Shown piece after piece: positions 17,131-25,672 of a stretch of DNA of 64,000 nucleotides. How positions within the stretch are numbered: position 1 is the first letter of the stretch; the number at the start of each line of letters is the position of its first letter. Made by a program: the position numbers and the translations under genes. Origin of the DNA: Paenibacillus durus. Its GTDB lineage: Bacteria; Bacillota; Bacilli; Paenibacillales; Paenibacillaceae. The DNA lies in contig NZ_CP009288.1 in NCBI RefSeq assembly GCF_000756615.1, positions 1,240,001-1,304,000 of the forward strand, given 5' to 3'. The notes beneath the pieces were generated by a model. That model was not told the DNA's origin. It made no database searches and saw nothing but the letters and a program-made list of their open reading frames with translations.

Positions 17131-17829
17131 ATGATAAAGGTGTATACGGCTGAATCGGCCCACCGCTTTGACCACGGATGGCTGGAGGGAAGCCATATTT
17201 TTTCGTTCGGCGAATACTATGATCCGGACAATACCGTTTTTGGTCCCATGCGTGTATGCAACGACGACATCATCGCGCCGGGAAGAGGCTTTGGAGCCCA
17301 TCCGCACAGCGATATGGAGATCGTCTCGATCATCCTCTCCGGCAGGCTTCGTCATGAAGATAATCTGGGGAATGTCGCGGAAAGCTCTTTTGGCGGCATT
17401 CAGCGGATGTCAGCCGGTACCGGAGTCATCCATACCGAGCATAATCCATCAAAGGATGAGCCCGTGCGGCTGCTTCAGCTCTGGTTCATGCCTGCGGTTC
17501 GCGGCTTACAGCCTTCGTATAAGGCGGGAAAATACTTGCCGGAGAAGCTTGAAGGAGCCTTGCTGCCGGTAGTGTCCGCCGAGGGGTCTGACGAGATCGT
17601 TGATATCGGGCAGGATATGACGATTTATCTGGGGCGGCTGCGCGGCGGGCAGGATCTTCGGTTCGAGCAGAAGCCGGGGCGCCGTATTTTTATATATATT
17701 ATTGAAGGAAATGTTGCGGTCGGCGGCAATAAGCTAAGTTCAGGTGATTCGGCGCGGATTGAAGAAGAGAGCGCGGTTCAGCTTGCGGCGTCCGAACCCG
17801 CCTTTGTGCTGCTGATCGATCTGCCATAA
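17131..17829 (+). CDS. Pirin family bicupin protein (possible quercetinase)
   Basis: Two-cupin protein, 232 residues. The N-terminal cupin carries all four expected metal ligands: His57 and His59 in HPHSDMEI, His101 and Glu103 in IHTEHN. The pirin signature GGIQRMSAGTGV precedes the latter. The C-terminal cupin lacks a metal set, as usual. Bacterial pirins often have quercetin 2,3-dioxygenase activity or act as redox-sensitive regulators; which applies is unknown. ATG at 17131 with AGGAGGGG upstream. Followed after 31 nt by a small hypothetical gene, possibly cotranscribed. Confidence 0.92.
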   Translation: MIKVYTAESAHRFDHGWLEGSHIFSFGEYYDPDNTVFGPMRVCNDDIIAPGRGFGAHPHSDMEIVSIILSGRLRHEDNLGNVAESSFGGIQRMSAGTGVIHTEHNPSKDEPVRLLQLWFMPAVRGLQPSYKAGKYLPEKLEGALLPVVSAEGSDEIVDIGQDMTIYLGRLRGGQDLRFEQKPGRRIFIYIIEGNVAVGGNKLSSGDSARIEEESAVQLAASEPAFVLLIDLP

Positions 17830-17860
17830 CTGTGCTGCGCTAACGAGGAGGTCGTTACAG

Positions 17861-18190
17861 ATGAATCAGAGGGAAAGAGTATTGGTCAAGCATGCCGTGA
17901 GCGGGCGCACGCTGCTGAGCAGCACGGATGGATTAACCTATGCCTTCGACCGGGCTGGCGGGCTGACGCGGCTTACCATCTGCGGCGTTTCGACGGACAA
18001 GGGAAGCGAGGTCTTGACGCTCAAGGCGGAGCTGAATGTGTTCCGGTTCGAGGAGCCGGAGGGCGGGCCTGTTATCAAGCACTGGTATTACGTTGGCGAT
18101 AATCCGGTTGAATACGACGAAGCTTCCGGTTGTCTGGTCGTAACCGCCCAGTCGGAAATCGAATACCGTCCCGATCAATACTGGGAGTAA
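17861..18190 (+). CDS. Hypothetical protein
   Basis: 109 residues, no signal peptide or membrane helix, a beta-rich pattern with alternating hydrophobic residues. A GAGGAGG site lies before the ATG, so it is a real gene. Not recognised. It sits between pirin and leucine dehydrogenase on the same strand with short gaps and could share the pirin transcript. Confidence 0.75.
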   Translation: MNQRERVLVKHAVSGRTLLSSTDGLTYAFDRAGGLTRLTICGVSTDKGSEVLTLKAELNVFRFEEPEGGPVIKHWYYVGDNPVEYDEASGCLVVTAQSEIEYRPDQYWE

Positions 18191-18251
18191 AGAGCCGAAT
18201 TGACATTCAGGCTTTAGAATCACCATACAACGGATAGGAGAAATGGAGAAC

Positions 18252-19352
18252 ATGGAACTATTTTCTGCACTAGAACGGGACGATTACGAGCAATTGCTGT
18301 TTTGCCAGGACAAGGTATCCGGCCTGAAGGCCATCATTGCGATTCACGACACCACGCTTGGGCCTGCCCTGGGCGGCACCCGCATGTGGACGTATGCTTC
18401 CGAGGAGGAGGCTATCGTCGATGCGCTTCGTCTGGCAAAAGGCATGACTTATAAGAACGCTGTCTCCGGACTTAATTTGGGCGGGGGCAAGACCGTAATC
18501 ATCGGCGATCCGAAAAAAGACAAGAACGAAGCGATGTTCCGCGCCTTCGGCAGATACATACAGGGGCTGAACGGCCGCTATATCACGGCCGAGGATGTCG
18601 GAACAACTGAAGATGATATGGACATCATCCATCAGGAGACCGACTATGTCACAGGGATTTCCAAATCTTACGGCTCTTCGGGGAATCCTTCGCCGGTCAC
18701 GGCTTTCGGCGTATACCGGGGTATGAAGGCGGCGGCGAAAGAGGCGTTCGGCACGGATTCGCTGGCAGGCAGGACGATCGCCGTTCAGGGCGTCGGCCAT
18801 GTCGCCTTTGCGTTATGCGGGTATCTTCAGGAGGAGGGCGCCCGGCTTATCGTCACCGACATTAATAAAGAGGCGGTTAAGCGGGCCGTGGATACTTACG
18901 GCGCCAAAGCGGTCGATCCGACTGATATCGTCGGCGTGGCCTGCGATATTTACGCGCCATGCGCGCTCGGTGCGACGATTAACGACCAGACGCTGCCGCA
19001 GATCAAGGCGAAGGTGATTGCGGGCGCGGCCAACAATCAGCTGAAGGAGCCCCGCCACGGCGACGCGCTGCATGAGAAGGGCATCGTATACGCGCCCGAT
19101 TATGTGATCAACGCCGGCGGCGTAATCAATATTGCCGACGAGTTGAACGGCTATAACAAAGAGCGGGCGCTGAAGCAGGTAGCGAAGATTTACGACAGCA
19201 TCACCCGGGTCTTTGAAATTTCGCGCGAGAAGGGCATACCGGCCCACACGGCCGCCGACCATCTGGCGGAGGAACGGATTGCTCTGCTGAAGAACAGCCG
19301 CAGCACCTTTCTTCGCGACGGCCACCATAACCTGAGCAGAAGACGGCCATAA
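18252..19352 (+). CDS. bcd: Leucine dehydrogenase
   Basis: NAD-dependent oxidative deamination of leucine, valine and isoleucine to 2-oxo acids, feeding branched-chain fatty acid synthesis or catabolism. The sequence follows Bacillus leucine dehydrogenases closely from the second ATG (18252, MELF), which also has better spacing from AGGAG than the ATG at 18243. Catalytic Lys68 and Lys80 (GGGK), AEDVGTT, and the Rossmann motif GVGHVA (about residue 180) are present. 366 residues. It stands apart from the bkd genes it is often linked to. Confidence 0.96.
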   Translation: MELFSALERDDYEQLLFCQDKVSGLKAIIAIHDTTLGPALGGTRMWTYASEEEAIVDALRLAKGMTYKNAVSGLNLGGGKTVIIGDPKKDKNEAMFRAFGRYIQGLNGRYITAEDVGTTEDDMDIIHQETDYVTGISKSYGSSGNPSPVTAFGVYRGMKAAAKEAFGTDSLAGRTIAVQGVGHVAFALCGYLQEEGARLIVTDINKEAVKRAVDTYGAKAVDPTDIVGVACDIYAPCALGATINDQTLPQIKAKVIAGAANNQLKEPRHGDALHEKGIVYAPDYVINAGGVINIADELNGYNKERALKQVAKIYDSITRVFEISREKGIPAHTAADHLAEERIALLKNSRSTFLRDGHHNLSRRRP

Positions 19353-19413
19353 CGGATATTCCGCACGGGCACAATCACCAGCATCTTATTAATGAAGACA
19401 AAATTTATTCCAT

Positions 19414-19465
19414 AAAAGCGGCGGCAGTTCATGGCTTTATTTTTACGTCTAGGGCTGCCGCTTTT
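19414..19465 (+). terminator. Terminator of leucine dehydrogenase gene
   Basis: Arms AAAAGCGGCGGCAG and CTGCCGCTTTT with a short bulge; A-rich before and T-rich after. Confidence 0.8.
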
Positions 19466-19485
19466 ACGTTCGGGGGGGGAAAGTA

Positions 19486-19637
19486 ATGACTCATTCACAA
19501 CGTAAAATTGCTCTTATTATGGGAGCGAGCAGTCAAAATGGTATAGGAAAGAATTATCAATATTACATCAGGTCAGGAACTGGGGGCAATGCCCGGAGAG
19601 TTGGCTTATGCTGCAACTAAAGGAGCAATTTCATCCA
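19486..19637 (+). pseudogene. Short-chain dehydrogenase (SDR) remnant with internal deletion
   Basis: The first 22 codons from the ATG at 19486 give an SDR N-terminus ending in the cofactor motif MGASSQNGIGK. At 19552 the frame shifts by one and reads IINITSGQELGAMPGEL followed by AYAATKGAISS, which is the catalytic YxxxK region that normally lies about 120 residues further on. So the middle of the gene is deleted, the frame is broken, and the 3' part is lost near 19637 where an unrelated fragment begins. A GGGGGGGAAAG site precedes the ATG. Clearly non-functional. Confidence 0.85.
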
Positions 19638-19860
19638 ACCCAAAGATAAACCAGGACGGGTCATAAGTCTCCTCATCCCGAAAAAGTTCAGCTCCATTAT
19701 GCTGAGTTAAAAAATACTGGAAATCATCGGGAAGCGTCAAACCGGTTGCTGTTGGAAAATCTTTGAATTCACGATTACTGGCAGGCTTATAAAAGGCAAA
19801 TGTACTCCCACGCTCATACCCAAGGCTCCTTTGAATATGGAGGGATCGAGATTTAGACAA
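19606..19860 (-). pseudogene. SMI1/KNR4-like fragment
   Basis: On the minus strand an 84-codon frame contains TGLTLPDDFQYFLTQHNGAE, the hallmark LP-D-(Y/F)-FL--HNG of SMI1/KNR4 (SUKH) proteins, followed by WFIFGLDEI. SUKH proteins are often immunity proteins against secreted nuclease toxins. The last dozen codons are antisense of the SDR remnant, so the true C-terminus is missing. Upstream on the same strand (to about 20036) a different frame looks coding-like but is unrecognised, suggesting further damage. No good ribosome binding site was found. Confidence 0.6.
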
Positions 19861-20191
19861 CCTGTGTTTTCAAACTTTCCAGCGTTAGCTGACCATCTAT
19901 ATTTCTCCAAGTCCAGATACACCCGACAAGGGTAGTCGCTTACAAAATGAAGGAGGGAGATCATCCTGATGCATTCCCACTCAAATGGAAGCGGGACAGT
20001 GCAAAAAGCCTGAAATTGTGCATCTTTTGGTCGCATGATAGACCTGTTCTATAACATACCTGCGAAAATACACTTTTTTTCCTGTTCAGCCTTAAATTCA
20101 GTCTGCAGATGCTGAAATTCCTGTAAAATCGTAGGATTTCCTTGTGAATAAACGTTTTTGATCGAAAAAAGATGCACTTTAGCTGGTTTGC
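19861..20191. other. Decayed stretch without an intact gene
   Basis: Part of the 1.1-kb gap between leucine dehydrogenase and the cyclophilin gene. It holds only frame fragments on the minus strand (to about 20036) continuing the damaged SUKH region, and AT-rich sequence before the tandem repeats. Confidence 0.5.
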
Positions 20192-20319
20192 AATAACGCT
20201 GATCTGTAACGACGCTGATCTGTAATAACGCTGATCTGTAACGACGCTGATCTATAACGACGCTGATCTATAACGACGCTGATCTATAACAACGCTGATC
20301 TATAACGACGCTGATCTAT
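20192..20319. repeat. Eight tandem copies of a 16-bp unit
   Basis: Unit AACGACGCTGATCTAT repeated exactly eight times with only three variable positions (AAC/AAT, GAC/AAC, TAT/TGT). The invariant core is ACGCTGATCT. It is not in a gene, is not a multiple of three, and the copies show no internal stem. The variants cluster (TGT copies first, TAT copies later), consistent with slippage expansion. Confidence 0.95.
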
Positions 20320-20413
20320 AATCACAGCCGGCCTGACCTCGTCCCTTGATGTCGGAGCGATTTCCCTGATTCCTAAACGGGTTCGATGATTGAAATGACG
20401 GATAGAAAAGCAG

Positions 20414-20458
20414 AAGCCAGCCAAGTCTTTCAATAACCGAAAGGCTTGCTGGCTTTTT
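20414..20458. terminator. Terminator after the cyclophilin gene
   Basis: Hairpin with arms AAGCCAGCCAAG(T)CTTTC and GAAAGGCTTGCTGGCTT; T-rich on both outer sides (stronger on plus). It abuts the minus-strand stop codon at 20461. Confidence 0.85.
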
Positions 20459-20460
20459 AA

Positions 20461-21168
20461 TTATTGGACTTTGTCAGGTTCAGGATAGGTAACACCCAAC
20501 GTGTCCACCGATACTTTCTTGATTACAGGCGGACTTGCGGGACGGTCGTTAGCGTCTCTCGGAAGATTGGCGATCGCATCGACGACTTCAAGCCCTTCGG
20601 TGACTTTGCCGAAGGCCGCGTACTTTCCGTCCAGACTCGGCGCGGCGTCTGTCATGATAAAAAATTGCGATCCCGCCGAATTGGGATCATTGGCCCGGGC
20701 CATCGACAGTACGCCCCTTGTATGCAGGAGCGAGTTAGAGAAACCGTTCTCGGAGAACTCTCCGGAGATGCTGTATCCGGGCCCTCCCATGCCCGTCCCC
20801 TCGGGGTCCCCTCCTTGAATCATGAACCCGGGAATAACACGGTGAAAAATCGTACCGTTATAGAACCCCTTTTCAATTAATGAAATGAAATTGTTCACCG
20901 TATTCGGCGCGACCTCAGGATACAGCTCGGCCTTGATGATGCCGCCGTCCTCCATTTCGATGGTCACCAGTGGATGGCTAGCGTTCTCGGAAGGCGCACC
21001 GGCTGCAGGCGCACCGCTTGCCGGCGGCTGCGCCCCCGCGGCCTGGGATGCGGCGGGAGTCGCGCTGCCTTCAGCGCCCGGCTTACTGCCGCAGCCGGAA
21101 ACCAGGGCCAGCATCAGAAGGCCCAGAACCGCCCATACGGCGAAAGTATGGTTGCGTACAACTTTCAC
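20461..21168 (-). CDS. Peptidyl-prolyl cis-trans isomerase (cyclophilin) lipoprotein
   Basis: Extracytoplasmic foldase anchored as a lipoprotein: lipobox LVSGC after a 25-residue signal, an Ala/Pro/Gly-rich linker (about 28-65), then a cyclophilin domain (about 67-228). Active-site motifs FHRVIPGFMIQGGDP (Arg and Phe), SQFFI and LDGKYAAFG are intact. 235 residues. It likely assists folding of secreted proteins on the outer face of the membrane. Single gene, ending at its terminator. The start at 21168 follows GAGAGACGG, a modest site. Confidence 0.94.
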   Translation of the reverse strand: MKVVRNHTFAVWAVLGLLMLALVSGCGSKPGAEGSATPAASQAAGAQPPASGAPAAGAPSENASHPLVTIEMEDGGIIKAELYPEVAPNTVNNFISLIEKGFYNGTIFHRVIPGFMIQGGDPEGTGMGGPGYSISGEFSENGFSNSLLHTRGVLSMARANDPNSAGSQFFIMTDAAPSLDGKYAAFGKVTEGLEVVDAIANLPRDANDRPASPPVIKKVSVDTLGVTYPEPDKVQ

Positions 21169-21330
21169 TTACCGTCTCTCCTTTTCTTCATTAATATCCG
21201 TGCGTCATATGCCATCATACCCCGGGCTTGACTGCTTTGCAAAATTCGCGGGAACATACAGGATTGGCACAAGCGGAAAAGAGGTTTACAATAATAGGAT
21301 GCTTCGCAAATTATTGAAAGGATGTACCGC

Positions 21331-22554
21331 GTGGGGAATTTTTCATGGAAGCGAAATCTGGCCGTACTTTGGATAGGCGTGTTTTTTTGCAGTACCTCGT
21401 ATTCGCTCTCGATTCCGTTCATGTCCATTTTTCTGAGCGATGATCTGGGGGTGGACAGCCATCTGGAGATATGGTCAGGCATCGCATTCGGCATCTCGTT
21501 TCTGGCCAGCGCGCTGATTTCTCCTTTCTGGGGGTCCCTGTCCGACAAATATGGACGCAAGCCGATGCTCATACGTTCCGGCTTTAGTCTGGCCGCGCTC
21601 TATTTGGTTAATTATTTTGTTCATGATCCATATGTATTTCTTGTTGTACGGGTCCTTCAAGGACTTCTGGCCGGGTTCGTGCCGGCCTCGATCGCTTTGG
21701 TGGCGACGAATACGCCGGAGGAGAAGACGGGGTATGCGCTCGGCGTAATGTCCACCTCGGGTGCTGCCGGGAGCATCATCGGCCCGCTTATCGGCGGTGT
21801 GATCAGCTATTATTATGGGAACCGCAGCGCCTTTCTGTTCTCTGCGGCGATTGTGCTGGTGTCAGCGGTAATTGCCACCTTTTTTGTGAAAGAGCAGGTC
21901 TATGACCGGTCGGCTACTAGATCGCGGGTACGCGATGATATCAGGGAGGCCAGGAGTAACCGTGCTTTCGTATCCCTAATGGTGCTGACGGGAATCAGCA
22001 GCTTTTCCGTGATGATTCTGGAGCCGCTTATTCCTATATACATGCTGGATATGGGGATTGCGAAGAATAGTGCGTCGCTAACTTCGGGGATCGTCTTTTC
22101 ATCCGTAGGCATAGCTACAGTGCTGATGGCTCCCAGGTGGGGAAAAATAGGCGGACGTAAAGGCTACGGATTCATCCTGTTTATCGGGCTTCTGGGCGGT
22201 GGAATCGGCAATATCCTGCAGTTCTTTGTTACCGGTTATGTCAAGTTCGCGCTGCTCCGGTTTGTCTATGGACTATTCTACGCCGGTGTTCTTCCTTCCA
22301 TTAACGCAATGGTCGTACAGGTAACGGAGCCGGGCTTTCGGGGACGCGCTTTCGGCCTCAACCAATCGGTTTCCCAACTGGCGACGATGGCGGGACCTAT
22401 CCTTGGCGGCCTGCTTGGAGCCTTCCTTCCCATTCCAGTGGTGTTCGTAATTAACGGGCTGATCCTGTTGACTGCCGCGCTGTTTGTGAAGAGACGCCAG
22501 CTTGAAGCCTGTGTTAGCGCCGCCAGGGCGGGGGAGACTCCTTCTTCCTTGTAA
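21331..22554 (+). CDS. MFS multidrug transporter, DHA1 (MdtG-like)
   Basis: 12-helix drug:H+ antiporter, about 407 residues. The loop-2 motif is GSLSDKYGRKPML and the TM4 region reads RVLQGLLAGFVPAS; TM5 has GAAGSIIGPLIGG (antiporter motif C). GTG at 21331 is preferred because AAAGGA lies about 8 nt upstream, whereas the ATG at 21322 directly abuts that site. The C-terminus ends cytoplasmic. Divergent from the cyclophilin gene and followed by a terminator shared with the convergent acidic protein gene. Confidence 0.9.
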   Translation: MGNFSWKRNLAVLWIGVFFCSTSYSLSIPFMSIFLSDDLGVDSHLEIWSGIAFGISFLASALISPFWGSLSDKYGRKPMLIRSGFSLAALYLVNYFVHDPYVFLVVRVLQGLLAGFVPASIALVATNTPEEKTGYALGVMSTSGAAGSIIGPLIGGVISYYYGNRSAFLFSAAIVLVSAVIATFFVKEQVYDRSATRSRVRDDIREARSNRAFVSLMVLTGISSFSVMILEPLIPIYMLDMGIAKNSASLTSGIVFSSVGIATVLMAPRWGKIGGRKGYGFILFIGLLGGGIGNILQFFVTGYVKFALLRFVYGLFYAGVLPSINAMVVQVTEPGFRGRAFGLNQSVSQLATMAGPILGGLLGAFLPIPVVFVINGLILLTAALFVKRRQLEACVSAARAGETPSSL

Positions 22555-22579
22555 GGAGAGCGGACCATAGCGATGTTAG

Positions 22580-22613
22580 GCGCCGCCGGACGCAGGTCGC
22601 CTGGCGGCGCTTT
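22580..22613. terminator. Terminator between convergent genes
   Basis: Arms GGCGCCGCC and GGCGGCGC with a 14-nt loop, followed by TTTC; very GC-rich, moderate T-run on plus. Confidence 0.75.
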
Positions 22614-22622
22614 CATATTCTT

Positions 22623-23219
22623 TTATTCATCTTCGCCTGTTGAGCCATTCAGCACATCCGTACCCGGCATAGCATCAAGTGAAGGGGCTGCCGGATCGAC
22701 CGGGCTGCCAGCCTGAATTTCATCGGCGTCCGGAATATCCTCCAGTGGATCGATTTCGTCCTCCGAAGCCCATTCGTCATTGGCGTAATCGATAACGCCT
22801 TGAATCAGCCCGGCGACGCCGGCGGCCAGGGAAGCATCGGAATGCAGCAGCTCATCCCGGCCTGGAGCAGGACCTCCAAGTATGTGGTCCTCCCTATCGG
22901 GCGTACCGCCCTGTCCTTGTTCGGGAGCGTTCAACCCGACATCCGCTGCCAGCCTCGGATCACGGGCCAATTCTTCATTGAAATCGGAATATACGACTCT
23001 TTCGGCGGTAGAGGCGGCGCCGACCGGATCGTGGCTGGCAAAAGGAGACTCTATCGGAACGCGAACGCTGCCTGAGGCCTCTTCGCTCACACTTTGCGCG
23101 GTTTCTGTTCCCACAAGCCGGATGTCGTCCGCCGGAATATCTTGTTCCGAAGAGACGTCGCCCATTTTGACATAACGTTCATACGTAAAATCGGCTTCCG
23201 TCTTATTGAACTTGGCCAT
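22623..23219 (-). CDS. Acidic, probably disordered hypothetical protein
   Basis: 198 residues rich in Asp, Glu, Ala, Pro and Gly, with few aromatics and only one short hydrophobic helix (LAAGVAGLIQGVIDYAN). No signal peptide or Cys. The ATG at 23219 has AAAGGAG 9 nt upstream; the ATG nine bases earlier abuts the site. The composition suggests an intrinsically disordered protein, like small acidic proteins of spore formers, but I do not recognise the family. Likely monocistronic, divergent from the histidine kinase. Confidence 0.75.
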   Translation of the reverse strand: MAKFNKTEADFTYERYVKMGDVSSEQDIPADDIRLVGTETAQSVSEEASGSVRVPIESPFASHDPVGAASTAERVVYSDFNEELARDPRLAADVGLNAPEQGQGGTPDREDHILGGPAPGRDELLHSDASLAAGVAGLIQGVIDYANDEWASEDEIDPLEDIPDADEIQAGSPVDPAAPSLDAMPGTDVLNGSTGEDE

Positions 23220-23420
23220 AGTACTCATCTCCTTTTGGATGGGTCGAATGACGTCTAAAAGGGTCTATATTAATTTTATACCCTTCTTAAGCCAAACGAA
23301 TCCTTGAAGCAGATTTTCGCCAGCTTCTGCAGTGTATTCTTTCGTAAATTACATAAATCTATGCCTGCGGAATCGCGCCGTTTTGTATTTTTGAGCAGCA
23401 TAAAGGAACAAATCGAAAAA

Positions 23421-23427
23421 TGTCGAA
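23421..23427 (+). promoter_or_regulatory. Possible Spo0A box
   Basis: TGTCGAA, the Spo0A consensus heptamer, in the AT-rich divergent gap 47 nt before the histidine kinase start. A 7-mer occurs by chance, so this is only suggestive. Confidence 0.35.
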
Positions 23428-23473
23428 AATTATAGCGTACGAAATACCTATTTTAGATAGTTGAGGTGCCACA

Positions 23474-25366
23474 ATGAAATTGCCACTACACAAAATAGCG
23501 GCTGTAGTGTTTGTCATACTGCTGTTGGCCTCCATGATTGAGGTTGGAATTACGATGGAGCGGGGGAAACAAGAGGGCAGAGAGCTTCGAGGGTGGCAGC
23601 TGAAATGGGTGAACGCAGCAATAGGAGAAGGAGTGCATCCTCCTCACACGAAATCAGGGTGGATTGACGTATCGCCTTCGGACGATCTGCCTGAGGTTCC
23701 GGGAGTTATGACCGGGGTATGGTTCCGCACTTCTTTGCCTCCGCTCGGGAGCAATTCGGCAGCGCTGTTAAATAAGGTTTATGGAAGTGATATCAGGGCT
23801 TATGTGGACGATACGCTGGTATACGATTCGAACGGCAGGGGAAGCCGGGGCGGGGGCAAGCTTCTGATTCCGCTAACAGCGCCGCAAGCCGCCAAAGAAT
23901 TGTACATCTACAGCGGAGGGGCGGACAGCCGCCTTGGCCTGGAAGGAGAGATCAAGGTTGGCAGCTACGGCAAGCTGCTGAATGTTTACTTGAAGGAAAA
24001 TCTGCTGGATCTCATGATCGGCGGGTCGCTCATTTTTATGGCCGTCGTCCTGGGCGTGTGTTCGGTATTTTTGAAAAGAGAGCTGTTTGTCAACGGAATT
24101 TTGCTCATGCTGATCATGCTGTCGTCCGGGGTGCTGATGATCTACTATTCTCCCTATCTTGAAATTGTAATGGAGAATAAATACAGGTGGTTGGAGCTGT
24201 TATTCGATGCGGCGCTGTTCACACTGCTGCCGGCATTCACCTACTTTTTCGAAAAGTTATTTGGTTCGGGCCTGTTCAAAGCCGTTACCCGGCTTAGGAG
24301 GCTCCAAATGGGGTATTCGCTGTTCTGCGTGGGACTTTGCGTGCTCAATATCGCTTTGTCTTACCGCCTAGATGGTCTGTATAGAACTTTTACAGTTGAT
24401 GTCGTGGGAATTCTTATGATCATTCAGTTCCTGCTTCTTCTGGGGCTTGCGATCCGTTACTCCCTTCGCGGCAATGTGGAGGCCATTATCTTCACTATCG
24501 GGTTTGCAGTGTTTGCGTTCGCGTCGCTAAGTGAGCTGTCTCTGTACTATATGTCCGGCGAGAAGTACCACCTGTACTGGTGGAAATGGGGCATGGTCGG
24601 TTTTCTTGTTTCCCTGATTGTCATCGTAGGGCGGAGATTCGCCAAGAATCATGAACAAGTGGTGGAATATTCCAAAGAGCTGGAGAAGTTCAACAACGAT
24701 CTTCAGCGTTCCGAGAAAATGGAAATTATTAGCGAGCTGGCCGCCTCTGTGGCGCATGAGGTACGCAACCCGCTTCAGGTTACTAGAGGCTTCCTGCAAA
24801 TTATCGGCGGAGCGCAAGACAGCAAGGAAAGGGAATACTTGCAGCTGGCGATTTCGGAGCTCGACCGGGCTTCGCATATTATCAATGATTTCCTCACATT
24901 TGCCAAGCCGGCGATGGATAAGGTGGAATGTCTGGATGTTGGAGAAGAATTGAGGCATGTCGCGGGCATTCTGCTTCCTCTGGCCCAAATTCAGGGAAGC
25001 CGGATCGAGATTCACCTGGAAGCCGGTCTGTACGTCAAGTTCAATTCTTCCAAGTTCAAGCAGGCAATGATCAATATTATCAAGAACGGCATCGAAGCCA
25101 TTCAGGACAACGGGCTGGTGACCATTACTGCCGGGAAACACGGCGCTTATGTCGTTATCAGTGTCCGGGATACGGGGGAAGGTATGACGGCCAGCGAGAT
25201 CGCCCGGCTGGGGGAGCCTTACTATTCCAATAAAACGAAAGGTACGGGGCTCGGATTGATGGTTACCTTCCGGCTCATAGAGGCGATGAATGGCACGATC
25301 GAGTTTCAGAGCGTCAAGGGCAAGGGGACGGAAGTAATAATCAAACTGCCTGCTGCAAAACCGTGA
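23474..25366 (+). CDS. Membrane sensor histidine kinase (7TM-type, orphan)
   Basis: 630 residues. An N-terminal signal-anchor is followed by an extracytoplasmic sensory domain (about 30-175), roughly seven transmembrane helices (about 180-390), a HisKA domain with the H-box SVAHEVRNPLQVTRG (His428) and an HATPase domain with N-box NIIKNGIEAI, G1 DTGEGM and G2 GTGLGLMV. The architecture resembles 7TMR-DISM kinases, and the kinase core resembles sporulation kinases of the KinB/KinC sort (family impression only). No response regulator gene adjoins it, so it may feed a phosphorelay. The start ATG follows TTGAGGTG. Confidence 0.9.
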   Translation: MKLPLHKIAAVVFVILLLASMIEVGITMERGKQEGRELRGWQLKWVNAAIGEGVHPPHTKSGWIDVSPSDDLPEVPGVMTGVWFRTSLPPLGSNSAALLNKVYGSDIRAYVDDTLVYDSNGRGSRGGGKLLIPLTAPQAAKELYIYSGGADSRLGLEGEIKVGSYGKLLNVYLKENLLDLMIGGSLIFMAVVLGVCSVFLKRELFVNGILLMLIMLSSGVLMIYYSPYLEIVMENKYRWLELLFDAALFTLLPAFTYFFEKLFGSGLFKAVTRLRRLQMGYSLFCVGLCVLNIALSYRLDGLYRTFTVDVVGILMIIQFLLLLGLAIRYSLRGNVEAIIFTIGFAVFAFASLSELSLYYMSGEKYHLYWWKWGMVGFLVSLIVIVGRRFAKNHEQVVEYSKELEKFNNDLQRSEKMEIISELAASVAHEVRNPLQVTRGFLQIIGGAQDSKEREYLQLAISELDRASHIINDFLTFAKPAMDKVECLDVGEELRHVAGILLPLAQIQGSRIEIHLEAGLYVKFNSSKFKQAMINIIKNGIEAIQDNGLVTITAGKHGAYVVISVRDTGEGMTASEIARLGEPYYSNKTKGTGLGLMVTFRLIEAMNGTIEFQSVKGKGTEVIIKLPAAKP

Positions 25367-25441
25367 GTTCCGCCTGTTCAGGAAATGCTGCTAGATCTTG
25401 GCATTCCGGGAGGAGCGAAGGCATGGGGAGGAGCCGTACAA

Positions 25442-25546
25442 ATGGACAAAGTCGAATTCGGACTAATCGGCGGAGGCTGGAGGGCGGAATTCTTTCTGCG
25501 GATAGCCGAGGCGCTGCCGGAGCGGTATGCGCCGGATGCAGCGGGC
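25442..25546 (+). pseudogene. Gfo/Idh/MocA oxidoreductase, 5' remnant
   Basis: GGGAGGAG is followed after 9 nt by an ATG and about 30 codons of a Rossmann-fold N-terminus, MDKVEFGLIGGGWRAEFF plus LRIAEALPERY, characteristic of Gfo/Idh/MocA dehydrogenases. After that the similarity stops and the frame runs through low-quality sequence to 25651. The family is usually 330-390 residues, so about 90% is missing. Confidence 0.75.
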
Positions 25547-25613
25547 GGCAGCCGCCGGCGCTCATGTCGCTACACAAACCCAGCCTTGGGCCCAAGGCAG
25601 CCGATAAGAAACG

Positions 25614-25667
25614 AAAAGCGCCCTGTCCGGTATGAGCCTTTACGGCCATGATGGACAGGGCGCTTTT
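25614..25667. terminator. Bidirectional terminator in decayed region
   Basis: Perfect 15-bp arms AAAAGCGCCCTGTCC and GGACAGGGCGCTTTT separated by 24 nt. Probably the original terminator of the lost gene. Confidence 0.85.
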
Positions 25668-25672
25668 GTTGA

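Noticed and set aside
20192..20319. Possible CRISPR array
   Set aside because: The repeats are directly adjacent with no spacers and only 16 bp long; a minisatellite, not CRISPR.
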